Below are positions 8,341 to 16,482 of a stretch of DNA of 64,000 nucleotides, one piece after another. Below the pieces are notes generated by a model, which saw only the letters and a list, made by a program, of their open reading frames with translations, had not been told where the DNA came from and searched no databases. A program made the translations under genes and the position numbers. Within the stretch, counting starts at the first letter, position 1. Each line of letters opens with the position of its first letter. Origin of the DNA: JAHEJX01 sp041605955 (lineage in GTDB: Bacteria; Actinomycetota; Acidimicrobiia; Spongiisociales; UBA5794); NCBI GenBank assembly GCA_041605955.1, contig JBFIXI010000010.1, positions 1 through 64,000 of the forward strand. The letters run 5' to 3'.

Positions 8341-9594
8341 TCACGTCCCCCGCTCGACGCGGTAGACAGATCCGCCACCGACAATCACGTAGATCTCGCC
8401 GGCGGCGTCTCGCCCGAATGAGGTGATGTCGCGGTTGCCGGCACCGAACCAGGAGAAAGTGGCGCCGTCAGCATCGAGCGACCGGATGATTCCGCTGCAA
8501 TAGTCGCCGTAGAAGTAATGGCCCCCCAGCTCCGGGAGGCCGCGTCCCCGGTAGACGAATCCCCCAGTGATCGAGCATCCCTCGTCGTGCCCGTACTCGG
8601 CAACCGGGAACTCCAGGCCGGAGGCGTCGCAGGGACCGCGAAAGCAGCTGCTGCCTTCGTAGATCGGCCAGCCGAAGTTGGCGCCGCGGCTGGCGGCGAG
8701 GGACAGCACGTTGATCTCTTCTCGCGCGTTCTGGCCGACGTCGGCGATGTAGATGGTGTCGCCGTCGAAGGTGAACCGCCACGGGTTGCGCAGGCCGTAC
8801 GACCACACCTCGGGAGCACCGCCGCCGGACACGAACGGATTGTCCTCGGGTACCGCATACGTGCCGGGAGAGCTCACATCGATGCGCAGCAGCGCCCCCA
8901 ACAGCGTGTCGGGGCGCTGTCCTTGATCGAACTCGTCGTTGGAGCCGCCGCCGTCGCCCATCCCGATCCAGAGGTGACCATCAGGGCCGAACGCGATCAT
9001 CCCACCGTTGTGGTTGCGCGCCGGCTGAGGGATCTCGAGAATGGTGCGCTGGCTCGCCGGGTCCGCGGCCGAGCCGTCGGCGGCAGCCTGGAGCTCCACT
9101 ACCCGGGTGGCCCCCCGATCACCGGTGTAGTTGACGAAGAGTCGGCCGTTGGTGGCGTAGTCGGGGTGGAAGGCGAGGCCCAGCAACCCGCGCTCCCCGT
9201 CAAAGATGACGTCGTTGGTCAGGTCGACGAACAGCTCCGACGCGTCGCCAGAGATGACCCAGATCCGCCCGGGTTGATCGACCACGAACAGGCGATCGTC
9301 AGCTGGCGGCGACAACGCCAGCACCGGCTGTTCGAAGCCGCGAGCCACCTCGGTCAGCTGCAGCTCCAGCTCGCCGAGGGGAACCAGAGTCGTAGTCGAG
9401 CTCGTGGTCGAGGGGAGCGAAGTCGTCGAGCTCGGCTCCGGTTGGGACGAAGTGCTCATCGTCGTGGTGGGCGGAGCGGTCGTGGGCGGCACCGTCGTGC
9501 TCAAGACTTGCGGAGTGGACGCACCGGGCCGTTCTTCGGCGCAAGCCGACAGCAGCAATACGAACCCTAGGAGGATCAGAACGGGCCTCTGCAT
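8341..9594 (-). CDS. Lipoprotein PQQ-dependent (soluble aldose-type) sugar dehydrogenase
   Basis: 417-residue beta-propeller protein of the glucose/sorbosone dehydrogenase family, which oxidises aldoses outside the membrane using PQQ. A lipoprotein signal ends in LLSAC, with the lipidated Cys at residue 18. It is followed by a Thr/Ser/Pro-rich spacer of about 50 residues. The propeller starts with EVARGFEQPVLAL and contains ERGLLGLAFHPDY, RNHNGGMIAFGPDGHLWIGMGDGGG and the YGLRNPWRFTFD segment, all family landmarks. A -10-like TAGCGT six bases before the ATG suggests a leaderless mRNA. The ribokinase gene follows immediately. The actual substrate is unknown, and many family members lack proven PQQ activity. 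Confidence 0.88.
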   Translation of the reverse strand: MQRPVLILLGFVLLLSACAEERPGASTPQVLSTTVPPTTAPPTTTMSTSSQPEPSSTTSLPSTTSSTTTLVPLGELELQLTEVARGFEQPVLALSPPADDRLFVVDQPGRIWVISGDASELFVDLTNDVIFDGERGLLGLAFHPDYATNGRLFVNYTGDRGATRVVELQAAADGSAADPASQRTILEIPQPARNHNGGMIAFGPDGHLWIGMGDGGGSNDEFDQGQRPDTLLGALLRIDVSSPGTYAVPEDNPFVSGGGAPEVWSYGLRNPWRFTFDGDTIYIADVGQNAREEINVLSLAASRGANFGWPIYEGSSCFRGPCDASGLEFPVAEYGHDEGCSITGGFVYRGRGLPELGGHYFYGDYCSGIIRSLDADGATFSWFGAGNRDITSFGRDAAGEIYVIVGGGSVYRVERGT

Positions 9595-9600
9595 GGGGCG

Positions 9601-9606
9601 ACGCTA
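9601..9606 (-). promoter_or_regulatory. Putative -10 hexamer for the sugar dehydrogenase operon
   Basis: On the minus strand TAGCGT ends six bases before the ATG at 9594. The 39-base gap to the MFS gene leaves room for a separate promoter. No clear -35. Confidence 0.4.
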
Positions 9607-9633
9607 CTGCGCCCGGATGCTTACCCGTCGCGC

Positions 9634-10989
9634 CTAGTAGTCGAGCGTGGTCTCGGCCCCTTCGAAGTGCCACCGGTCCCGAGACTGGCGGGCTTGGGCT
9701 ACATCCACCTTGCTCAGCAAGAACATTCCAAGCAGGAAGAAGGCGATTATCGAGAGGATCGCCGGCCGACCCGAGCCGGTGGTGCCGCTCACGATGGCGA
9801 ACAGCAGAGGACCCCAGATCGCAGAGAACTTGGAGAAGACGGAGAAGAAGCCGTAGAACTCCGCAGAGGCCGCCTCGGGGATCATCGAGCCGTACAGGCT
9901 GCGCGACAGCGCTTGGACGCCGCCGAGAACGAACCCGATGACGATCGCCAGCAGATAGAGCAGCGAGGGAGTCTCCGCAGGAAGCAGGTACCCGGCAACG
10001 GCGATCGCCGTCCAGATAGCCAGCGAGATCATGATCGCTCGCTTGGTGCTCGTCTTGTCGGCCAACCTGCCGAAGTAGAGGGCACCGAAATACGCCACGA
10101 ACTGCACGATGAGAAAAGCGATGATGATCTCGGTGGTATCCAGGTTCAACGTGTCTTCCGCATAAGCCCCCGACACGTTGATGATGGTTTGGGTGCCGTC
10201 GTTGTAGAACATGTAGGCGATCACGAACAGCAGGATGTGCTTGAACTTGAGCAGCTTCTTGGCGGTTCCCACGGTCCGCCCGAACCCAATCAACGTGTAC
10301 GCCCGCCAGCGCGGCAAGTGCGCCATCTCCTCGGGAATCGGTTCGGCCTCGCCCACCTCCGGCAAGCGCCGCAACGCGAAGATGGTGAAGCCGATCCACC
10401 AGACGCCGGCGCCGGCGATCGCCAGGCGGGCTGCGCCTGTTTCGGTGAGCCCCGTTACGCCGTCGTCGCCGCTGAGGACGATCAACACGAAAGCAAGCAA
10501 CACGTACAGCCCGCCCCCGATATACCCGTACGCGAATCCCCGCGATGAGACCCGGTCGATCGTGTCGTCGGTAGTGATGTTGGGAAGGAAGCCGTCGTAG
10601 AAGACGTTGGCGGCCACAAACCCGACCTGGCTAACCAGGAAGATGGCGAGGAAGAGGGGAACGGCCCCCTCGGGGGCGAACGGCACTGCAATGGTGAAGA
10701 AGGCGCCCAGCATTGCGAAGAACCACAGGAAGCGGCGCTTGGACGACGTGTAGTCGGCCACCGCCCCCAGTACCGGCATGCCGAGGAACAGGATCATGGC
10801 CCCGATCGAAACCACCGCCGCCCACAGCGTTTCGCCCGACATGCCCCAGAAGCCTTCGTCGGGGACGATCGTTCCGCTGAAGAACGCCGCCACGATGGCA
10901 CCCGAGGTGGTGGCGTAGGCCGAGTTGGCCCAGTCGTACATCGCCCAGCCGAAGATCGTGCGTCGATCGTTCTTGATGTGCGTCACCAT
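9634..10989 (-). CDS. MFS transporter, UMF1/Atg22-like family
   Basis: A 451-residue integral membrane permease with about 12 hydrophobic segments. The N-terminal block IFGWAMYDWANSAYATT and the later FYDGFLPNI and GGVQALSRSLYGSMIP segments are typical of the UMF1 (Atg22-like) branch, whose bacterial substrates are mostly unknown. The start is ATG at 10989 (MVTHIKNDRR); the open frame upstream overlaps arsC in another frame and is a shadow. It is the last gene of a minus-strand series (hypothetical, MFS, arsC, this gene), 23 bases after arsC. Because of that context a role in arsenic or organic-acid export is possible but is only an inference. Confidence 0.88.
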   Translation of the reverse strand: MVTHIKNDRRTIFGWAMYDWANSAYATTSGAIVAAFFSGTIVPDEGFWGMSGETLWAAVVSIGAMILFLGMPVLGAVADYTSSKRRFLWFFAMLGAFFTIAVPFAPEGAVPLFLAIFLVSQVGFVAANVFYDGFLPNITTDDTIDRVSSRGFAYGYIGGGLYVLLAFVLIVLSGDDGVTGLTETGAARLAIAGAGVWWIGFTIFALRRLPEVGEAEPIPEEMAHLPRWRAYTLIGFGRTVGTAKKLLKFKHILLFVIAYMFYNDGTQTIINVSGAYAEDTLNLDTTEIIIAFLIVQFVAYFGALYFGRLADKTSTKRAIMISLAIWTAIAVAGYLLPAETPSLLYLLAIVIGFVLGGVQALSRSLYGSMIPEAASAEFYGFFSVFSKFSAIWGPLLFAIVSGTTGSGRPAILSIIAFFLLGMFLLSKVDVAQARQSRDRWHFEGAETTLDY

Positions 10990-11014
10990 GGCCCTTCGCT
11001 TTGGCCCTTCGCTC
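10989..11014. repeat. 13-bp tandem duplication at the arsC/UMF1 junction
   Basis: Two copies of tggcccttcgct(t/c) fill the space between the arsC stop and the next gene's start. One copy carries the start-codon region and the other runs into the arsC stop codon, so the duplication created the spacer. Confidence 0.85.
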
Positions 11015-11444
11015 AGTCGGCGGCCGGCTTCACTCCCAGCTCCACCAGCAGGGCGCGGATGCGCCTCTCCACTTCGTCGCGGATGGGACGCACTTCGTCG
11101 ATCGGCCGGCCCGCCGGGTCGGCGAGTGCCCAGTCGACATAGCGTATGCCCGGATAGACGGGGCAGGCATCGCCGCACCCCATGGTCACGACCACATCGG
11201 CGGACCGAACGACCTCATCGGTCCAGCGTTGCGGCTCCATCTGGGAGATATCGATGCCCTTCTCTTCCATGACGGCGACTGCCGCCTCGTTGAGCCGGTC
11301 GGCCGGCTCCGAGCCCCCGGAGAAAACGTCGACGCGGTCACCGGCGAGATGCCGCATCCACCCGGCGGCCATCTGGGACCGGCCGGCGTTGTGAACGCAC
11401 AGGAAGAGGACGCTGGGTTTGGTCGGTGTGGCCGGAGAGGTCAT
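11013..11444 (-). CDS. arsC: Arsenate reductase, LMW-phosphatase fold (thioredoxin-coupled type)
   Basis: Reduces arsenate to arsenite in the cytosol. The P-loop CVHNAGRSQMA begins at Cys16, the nucleophile. A second block, MGCGDACPVYPG, carries two further cysteines that relay electrons as a disulfide in the thioredoxin-coupled ArsC class. The LADPAGRP segment is also typical. Length 143 is normal. No arsenite exporter of the ArsB/Acr3 family, nor ArsR, is present nearby; the two flanking MFS genes are the only transporters. It sits 13 bases after the upstream MFS gene. Mycothiol-linked ArsC is an alternative, but the internal cysteine pair favours thioredoxin coupling. Confidence 0.92.
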   Translation of the reverse strand: MTSPATPTKPSVLFLCVHNAGRSQMAAGWMRHLAGDRVDVFSGGSEPADRLNEAAVAVMEEKGIDISQMEPQRWTDEVVRSADVVVTMGCGDACPVYPGIRYVDWALADPAGRPIDEVRPIRDEVERRIRALLVELGVKPAAD

Positions 11445-11457
11445 CGACGCAAACTTA

Positions 11458-12681
11458 TCACCCGCGTCCGGGGGGCTCGGTCAACTCGGCGTAATCACTC
11501 GCGGCGCGACGGCGGTCCGCGACCATCCACACAACCACGAGCAGCAGGGCAAGGGCGGCGAAGACGGTGGCTGCCAACCACATCGTCGTGTAGCTCTGCG
11601 ATGTGTCGACGGTGCGGCCATAGATCGGTGGACCCACCCCCAGGCCGACCAGGAAACCCAACAGCACCCAGCCGGAGGCGGCACCGGCTCCCTGCGCGGC
11701 CGAGCCGTCGATGACCGCCAGCATTCCCACCGAGTTCCATGAGCTGGCACTGGCCCCGATGATGACGGCGCCTATCCAGAGCAACGCGATCGCAGAGTCC
11801 GCCATCGTAAAGAGCCACGGCCCAATCACCGCAAACGCCGCAATCAGCGCGAGGGTGCTGCGATAGCGGGCGCCCCGCTCGGCGAAACGGGCCCAGGCGA
11901 CGCGCCCGATGACTGCGGTGAGGCCGGCAAGGGCCAATGCCAATCCACCGGCCTGGACGCTTTGGCCGAGCTCCTCCTCGGCAAACAGCGGGAGAAAGAA
12001 CAGGGCGCTGCCGGTCAGCCCCATCAGCAGGCCGTAGCCGGCGAGCCAGGGGACCGCGCCGGACAGTGCCTGTGAGCCGGCCGGGAGGGACTCGCCGGCG
12101 CCGGAGGAGCGACCGCGGCGGGCGACGAAGAGGGCGACGGCTCCGGCGGCAGTGGCGGCGGCAACGATGACCATCGCCCAGCGCCAGCCCATCCACTCGG
12201 CGAGCGACGGCAGCGTCACTCCGCCGGCGAAGATGGCGAACTGAACGCCGGACTGCTTGATCCCGGTGACGTTGGCCCGCTGCGCGGCGGGGTACCGATA
12301 CGCGATGACCTTGTTGGTCGCCGGATTGGTGAGGGACTGGGCGAGGCCACCGACGACGGCGGCCAGCAGCAGAACCGGATAGCCCGGCGCGGCCGCCGTC
12401 AACAGAAAAGCGATGACACTGATGGTGAACAGGGCTTGGAGAGCCGATCCCCCACCGACCCGATCAACGAAACGTCCGGCCGCGGGAGAGGCGAGACCTC
12501 CGACGATCGTGTTGAGGGCGACCACCAGACCCAACTGCGCTCGGGTGATCTCGAGATCTTCGATGATGAACGTGGCGAGGACCGATAGGACGGCTGCAGT
12601 GAAGGTCCCCACCGCCATCGACACCAAGAGATAGACGGTGACGCGCGGCCGGGGCAGCTCGGCGACGGGCCTGGCCGTCAC
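11458..12681 (-). CDS. MFS transporter
   Basis: 407-residue major facilitator permease with about 12 membrane segments. Visible features include GLVVALNTIVGGLASPAAGRFVDRVGG, the cytoplasmic loop 2-3 signature of MFS proteins, and repeated Gly/Ala-rich helices. The start is GTG at 12681, which overlaps the upstream stop as GTGA; the 53 codons further upstream overlap the preceding gene in another frame and are rejected. Substrate cannot be assigned. It is followed by arsC after 13 bases, so it could be an arsenic-related exporter, but general drug or metabolite MFS permeases look the same. Confidence 0.85.
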   Translation of the reverse strand: MTARPVAELPRPRVTVYLLVSMAVGTFTAAVLSVLATFIIEDLEITRAQLGLVVALNTIVGGLASPAAGRFVDRVGGGSALQALFTISVIAFLLTAAAPGYPVLLLAAVVGGLAQSLTNPATNKVIAYRYPAAQRANVTGIKQSGVQFAIFAGGVTLPSLAEWMGWRWAMVIVAAATAAGAVALFVARRGRSSGAGESLPAGSQALSGAVPWLAGYGLLMGLTGSALFFLPLFAEEELGQSVQAGGLALALAGLTAVIGRVAWARFAERGARYRSTLALIAAFAVIGPWLFTMADSAIALLWIGAVIIGASASSWNSVGMLAVIDGSAAQGAGAASGWVLLGFLVGLGVGPPIYGRTVDTSQSYTTMWLAATVFAALALLLVVVWMVADRRRAASDYAELTEPPGRG

Positions 12682-13154
12682 GGCGTGTCGCCCTGCGGCC
12701 AGAGGTTGCGACGGCGCGCCTCGTCGATCAGCGCATCGTCGGCATACAGCATCAGCCCGGGTTGCCACGGCATCTCGCCGGCTTGCGGTCCGCCGTCGGC
12801 CAAGAGCTCGGCCACGCCGTCGCGCAGCGTCCGCGCCCACGCCCGGCCGCTCGCCTCTTGGTGCTTCGTCAGCGTGGCGTCTCCATTGGTGACGTAGACC
12901 GCCGCCAAGGCATGCGGGTTGGCTCGAGAGCCGCGCTCGCCGTACACGAGAACCACGGCGCCGACCGGCACATCCTGGATGCCCCCAACCGAGATGAAAT
13001 CACCTTCGAAGGCCCAGCCAGACGACTTCTGAGGATCGACGTTGTGGACCACCTTCGCCCAGTTCTTACGCCGCTCGTCGCCGAGCACCGGAATCTCTAC
13101 AGCAACCAGAACCGGGGCGAGCGCGCCAATATCGCTCTGCTCAGCCCTGGTCAT
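12678..13154 (-). CDS. Hypothetical protein, first gene of the MFS-arsC operon
   Basis: A 158-residue soluble protein with no motif I recognise. It has a conserved-looking core, VAVEIPVLGDERRKNWAKVV and VPVGAVVLVYGERGSRANPH, and a C-terminal Trp/Pro segment ending NLWPQGDTP. No signal peptide or membrane segment is present. The ATG at 13154 has a -10-like TAGCTT six bases upstream, consistent with a leaderless first gene. The stop overlaps the MFS start as GTGA, so it is cotranslated with the transporter. Function unknown. Confidence 0.7.
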   Translation of the reverse strand: MTRAEQSDIGALAPVLVAVEIPVLGDERRKNWAKVVHNVDPQKSSGWAFEGDFISVGGIQDVPVGAVVLVYGERGSRANPHALAAVYVTNGDATLTKHQEASGRAWARTLRDGVAELLADGGPQAGEMPWQPGLMLYADDALIDEARRRNLWPQGDTP

Positions 13155-13160
13155 GGCGGC

Positions 13161-13166
13161 AAGCTA
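13161..13166 (-). promoter_or_regulatory. Putative -10 hexamer, leaderless start
   Basis: Minus-strand TAGCTT lies six bases before the ATG at 13154, inside the 42-base gap downstream of the RamB-like gene. Confidence 0.4.
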
Positions 13167-13196
13167 TCAGACCGAGCACACGAATCCCAGGCATGT

Positions 13197-14636
13197 CTAA
13201 TCGGACGCGTGGCGCTCCAGGAACTCGAAGACCTCGACCATGTCGACTCCGGGGATGGTCTCGACCGGCATCGCCGCCAACAGGTGGCTGTTGGGACGCA
13301 CTGCCGGCCAGGAAAAGCCCTGCCAGCGCTCGACGAGGGCCGCAGGAGGTCGCAAGCAGCAGTCTCCGTCGGGGCACGCCGACACGCCGTGCCGGTCGGT
13401 GTCTCGGCCCCGGAAGAACTGGGCGTCGTCGAAGCGAGCACCGACGGTGATCGCCGTCATGCGATCGGCGTCAATGTGAGTGCCACACCAGTACGTCCCC
13501 GACGGCGTGTCCGTGTACTGGTAGTGCATCGAGAACTTGTCCTCGGAGTGGAAGGCCTGCCGGGCGGCCCATTCGCGACAGAGTCGCTGGCCCTCGATGG
13601 CACCAACCGAGTTCTGGGGCAACGGCAGGCCGTTGTTCTCGTAGGCCTTCCAGATGGTGCCCAATTCGTCGGATCGTATGAAGTGGACCAGCAGCCCCAG
13701 GTGCTCGGTGGCGAGGTTGGTGAAACGGTGCGCAGCCATCTCGTACGAGACGTAGAAGGCGTCACGCAGGTCCTCGATAGCGAGATCGCGCTCCTTCTTG
13801 GCGGCCAGCAGGAAATCGACTGCCACCGCCTCCGGTACCAAGACTGCGCCGGCGAAGTAGTTGGCCTCCACTTGCTGGCGCAGGAACTCGGTGAACGTCA
13901 CCGGATCGCGATGGTCCAGGGCGAACCTCCCCAGGGTCTGCAGCACGACGGAACGCGCCCCACGGGTGGACAGCAGATCCCGCTGCGGCACGTAGATGAG
14001 GCGGTTGCGCAGGTCGGTCACCGATCGAACCGCTGGCGGCACGTCCTGCGCCCGGACCAGCCCGAAGCCGAAATGCCCGGCCAGGTTCTGGATGTCGCGC
14101 TCGGTCAGGGAACCGGCACCTGCATAGTCGATCGCCCCCAGTGCCTTGGCCGCCACCTGCTCGACCTCAGCGAAGTAGTTACCCCCGGCTCGCATCTCGG
14201 CGCGCAGCTCGGAGTTGGCGATGCGTGCCTCTTCGCGGGTGACGATCGTGGGCCCGGGCGACCCCTTCACCTCGTCGAAGAGAGCCAATAGATGCTCCAA
14301 GACCAAATCGGGAACCTTCGCCGAGGCTTTCAGATGCGGCAGACCTAGGGCGGCGTACGCAGGATGTCCCTGGGCCCGTTCGAGACGTACCTCGAGATCG
14401 GCCCGCTTGGTTGGCGCTTCGGAGATGAGCAGGTCGGCGGCGCTGACGCCGAGGGCAGCCGCCACGTCGTTGATCAGCCCGATCCGGGGCTCGCGCTTGC
14501 CGTTCTCCACCAGCGACAGATAGGGCGCCGGCCGGTTGACGCGTTCGCCGAGCTGGTCGAGCGTCAGGCCGCTGCGGCGTCGAAAGTGTCTGATGCGCTG
14601 GCCTAAGACCAGCGGATCTACGTTGCCCGTTGTCAC
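13197..14636 (-). CDS. ramB: RamB-like XRE/ImmA-IrrE regulator of acetate/glyoxylate metabolism
   Basis: A 479-residue transcription factor with an N-terminal XRE helix-turn-helix (RIRHFRRRSGLTLDQLGERV, then PAPYLSLVENGKREP, about residues 10-65). A central ImmA/IrrE-like region contains FLRQQVEANYFAGAVLVP, and the C-terminal domain (DUF2083-type) has SGTYWCGTHID and the Cys-rich CPDGDCC. This architecture is that of RamB and related short-chain acyl-responsive regulators of icl genes. It is divergent from aceB-aceA, which fits. The start preferred is GTG at 14636, because a -35/-10 pair (14662-14690) overlaps the alternative ATG at 14666. Regulation of the neighbouring genes is inferred from the family and position. 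Confidence 0.87.
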   Translation of the reverse strand: MTTGNVDPLVLGQRIRHFRRRSGLTLDQLGERVNRPAPYLSLVENGKREPRIGLINDVAAALGVSAADLLISEAPTKRADLEVRLERAQGHPAYAALGLPHLKASAKVPDLVLEHLLALFDEVKGSPGPTIVTREEARIANSELRAEMRAGGNYFAEVEQVAAKALGAIDYAGAGSLTERDIQNLAGHFGFGLVRAQDVPPAVRSVTDLRNRLIYVPQRDLLSTRGARSVVLQTLGRFALDHRDPVTFTEFLRQQVEANYFAGAVLVPEAVAVDFLLAAKKERDLAIEDLRDAFYVSYEMAAHRFTNLATEHLGLLVHFIRSDELGTIWKAYENNGLPLPQNSVGAIEGQRLCREWAARQAFHSEDKFSMHYQYTDTPSGTYWCGTHIDADRMTAITVGARFDDAQFFRGRDTDRHGVSACPDGDCCLRPPAALVERWQGFSWPAVRPNSHLLAAMPVETIPGVDMVEVFEFLERHASD

Positions 14637-14661
14637 ACAAACATCACAATCTCTCTGCTGG

Positions 14662-14690
14662 AGCATAAGATCGTGCGTTCTTTAAGGCAA
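14662..14690 (-). promoter_or_regulatory. Putative promoter of the RamB-like gene
   Basis: On the minus strand, TTGCCT (14690-14685) and TATGCT (14667-14662) are separated by exactly 17 bases. The predicted start lies near 14655, about 19 bases before the GTG at 14636. Confidence 0.45.
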
Positions 14691-14700
14691 GACCGGTTGC
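14687..14700. promoter_or_regulatory. Candidate operator between the RamB-like gene and aceB
   Basis: Short inverted repeat GCAA-gaccgg-TTGC in the divergent intergenic region, overlapping the -35 of the regulator gene. A regulator bound here could affect both directions. The published RamB consensus was not recognised, so the assignment is weak. Confidence 0.25.
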
Positions 14701-14764
14701 AGGAGGGGGCCCTCTCGGGAAGGCTGTGTCTAGCGTGGGGAGTGGGCGTTCGAAAGGGACTCGT

Positions 14765-16372
14765 ATGGGCCGGATCGTCAGCGAAACACCAGACGAGCTG
14801 CGCGCCGCCGTCGACCTCATCCTGACCCCCGAGGCACTCGAGTTCGTCACCGAGCTGCATCGCCGGTTCAACCACACCCGCCAGGACCTGCTGCACCGCC
14901 GCCAAGCACGCCAAATCGCGATCGATGCCGGCGAGATGCCGGACTTCTTGGCAGAAACCGAGGACGTGCGGAACGGCGACTGGACAGTGGCCTCCTGTCC
15001 GGCCGACCTCGCCGACCGCAAGGTCGAGATCACCGGTCCAGTCGACCGCAAGATGATCATCAATGCTCTCAACAGCGGGGCGCGGGTCTTCATGGCCGAC
15101 TTCGAGGATGCCTCCTCGCCGACTTGGGCCAACATCGTGCAGGGCCAGGCGAACCTGTTCGACGCCATCCGCCGCCAGATCGACTTCACCTCACCGGAGG
15201 GCAAGGACTACCGCCTCGGCGACACCGTGGCCACGCTCATGGTTCGCCCCCGCGGTTGGCACCTCGTCGACACCAACCTCGAGGTCGACGGCGAGCCGGT
15301 CTCCGGCTCCCTCCTCGACTTCGGCCTCTATTTCTTCCACAATGCCGCCGAGCTCATCGACCGCGGCAGCGGGCCGTACTTCTACCTACCCAAACTCGAG
15401 AGCCATCTCGAGGCCCGACTCTGGAACGACGTTTTCGTGTTCTCCCAGGAGCAGCTGGGGATTCCGGCGGGGACGATCCGCGCCACGGTCCTCATCGAGA
15501 CCATCCTGGCTGCTTTCGAGATGGACGAGATCCTCTATGAGCTGCGGGACCACAGTGCCGGCCTCAACGCAGGGCGCTGGGACTACATCTTCTCGATAAT
15601 CAAGAAGTTCCGTAACTACTCCGAGAAGGTGCTGCCCGACCGCAGTGCCGTAACGATGACCGTTCCGTTCATGGGGGCATACACCGACCTGCTCGTGAAG
15701 ACGTGCCATCGGCGCGGCGCTCACGCTATGGGTGGCATGGCCGCCTTCATCCCCAATCGGCGCGATCCTGAGGTCACCGAGCACGCCCTCGCCCAGGTCC
15801 GGGCCGACAAGGAGCGGGAGGCCGCCATCGGCCATGACGGAACGTGGGTCGCCCATCCCGACCTCGTTCCACTGGCGCTGGAGGTGTTCACCGCCGCCAT
15901 CGGCGATGCGCCCAACCAGATCGAACGGCAGCGACCCGACGTAGCCGTGACCGCGGCCGACCTGCTGGACACGACCGTGGATGGAGCGGCCATCACCGCG
16001 GCGGGAGTGCGTCAGAACGTCGACGTCGGGATTCAGTACCTGGCTTCGTGGCTGAGCGGCAACGGCGCCGCCGCCATCTACAACCTGATGGAAGACGCCG
16101 CAACCGCTGAGATCTCTCGATCCCAAATCTGGCAGTGGGCCCACGTCGGAGCCGCCACGGATTCGGGAGTCAAGGTCGACCGCGAGATGATCACCCAGAT
16201 CGCCGATGCGGAGCTGGACCGGATTCGAAGCGAGCTCGGCGAGACGCAGTACGCCGCCGGCAACTACGAACGGGCCAGGGACCTGTTCGAGACCGTGGCA
16301 CTCAGCGACGAGTTCTGGGAGTTCTTGACCCTGCCCGGCTACGAGATGCTCTCCACCGAGACGACCCAATGA
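14765..16372 (+). CDS. aceB: Malate synthase A
   Basis: Condenses glyoxylate with acetyl-CoA to malate, the second step of the glyoxylate shunt; cytosolic. The 535-residue length fits the A isoform, not the longer G isoform. Family blocks are MADFEDASSPTW, the active-site LVETILA-like segment LIETILAAFEMDEILYEL, GLNAGRWDYIFSIIKKF, and MGGMAAFIPNR. The start chosen is ATG at 14765 (MGRIVSETPDE) with a GAAAGGGA ribosome site eight bases upstream; an upstream ATG at 14726 lacks one. The stop overlaps a 37-codon ORF as ATGA, which in turn overlaps aceA. Confidence 0.95.
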   Translation: MGRIVSETPDELRAAVDLILTPEALEFVTELHRRFNHTRQDLLHRRQARQIAIDAGEMPDFLAETEDVRNGDWTVASCPADLADRKVEITGPVDRKMIINALNSGARVFMADFEDASSPTWANIVQGQANLFDAIRRQIDFTSPEGKDYRLGDTVATLMVRPRGWHLVDTNLEVDGEPVSGSLLDFGLYFFHNAAELIDRGSGPYFYLPKLESHLEARLWNDVFVFSQEQLGIPAGTIRATVLIETILAAFEMDEILYELRDHSAGLNAGRWDYIFSIIKKFRNYSEKVLPDRSAVTMTVPFMGAYTDLLVKTCHRRGAHAMGGMAAFIPNRRDPEVTEHALAQVRADKEREAAIGHDGTWVAHPDLVPLALEVFTAAIGDAPNQIERQRPDVAVTAADLLDTTVDGAAITAAGVRQNVDVGIQYLASWLSGNGAAAIYNLMEDAATAEISRSQIWQWAHVGAATDSGVKVDREMITQIADAELDRIRSELGETQYAAGNYERARDLFETVALSDEFWEFLTLPGYEMLSTETTQ

Positions 16373-16482
16373 CAGCCATCGAGACCAATGAGACCAACCA
16401 GTTCAGGCAACCAGTTCAGGCAACCAGTTCAGCCAATCAGTCAGAAGCGCGCGCATTACTCGCAACGGGGGTAATTGAATGA
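16369..16482 (+). CDS. Possible 37-residue small protein bridging aceB and aceA
   Basis: A short ORF reads MTAIETNETNQFRQPV..., ending LLATGVIE. Its ATG overlaps the aceB stop (ATGA at 16369) and its stop overlaps the aceA start (ATGA at 16479). This double overlap is exactly what translational coupling would require. The ORF spans a 13-bp tandem repeat, so each copy is read in a different frame and the peptide itself is not repetitive. The product is polar and Gln/Asn/Thr-rich, with no recognisable domain. It may be a coupling leader and not a functional protein, or coincidence; aceA also has its own GGGGG ribosome site. Confidence 0.45.
   Translation: MTAIETNETNQFRQPVQATSSANQSEARALLATGVIE
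16395..16440. repeat. 13-bp tandem repeat between aceB and aceA
   Basis: Three tandem copies of caaccagttcag(g/c) followed by a partial copy (caatcag). A period of 13 is not a multiple of three. Confidence 0.9.

Noticed and set aside
12762..14291. Long plus-strand open frame of 509 codons
   Set aside because: It is antisense to the RamB-like gene and a hypothetical gene, which have motifs and starts; no domain in this frame.
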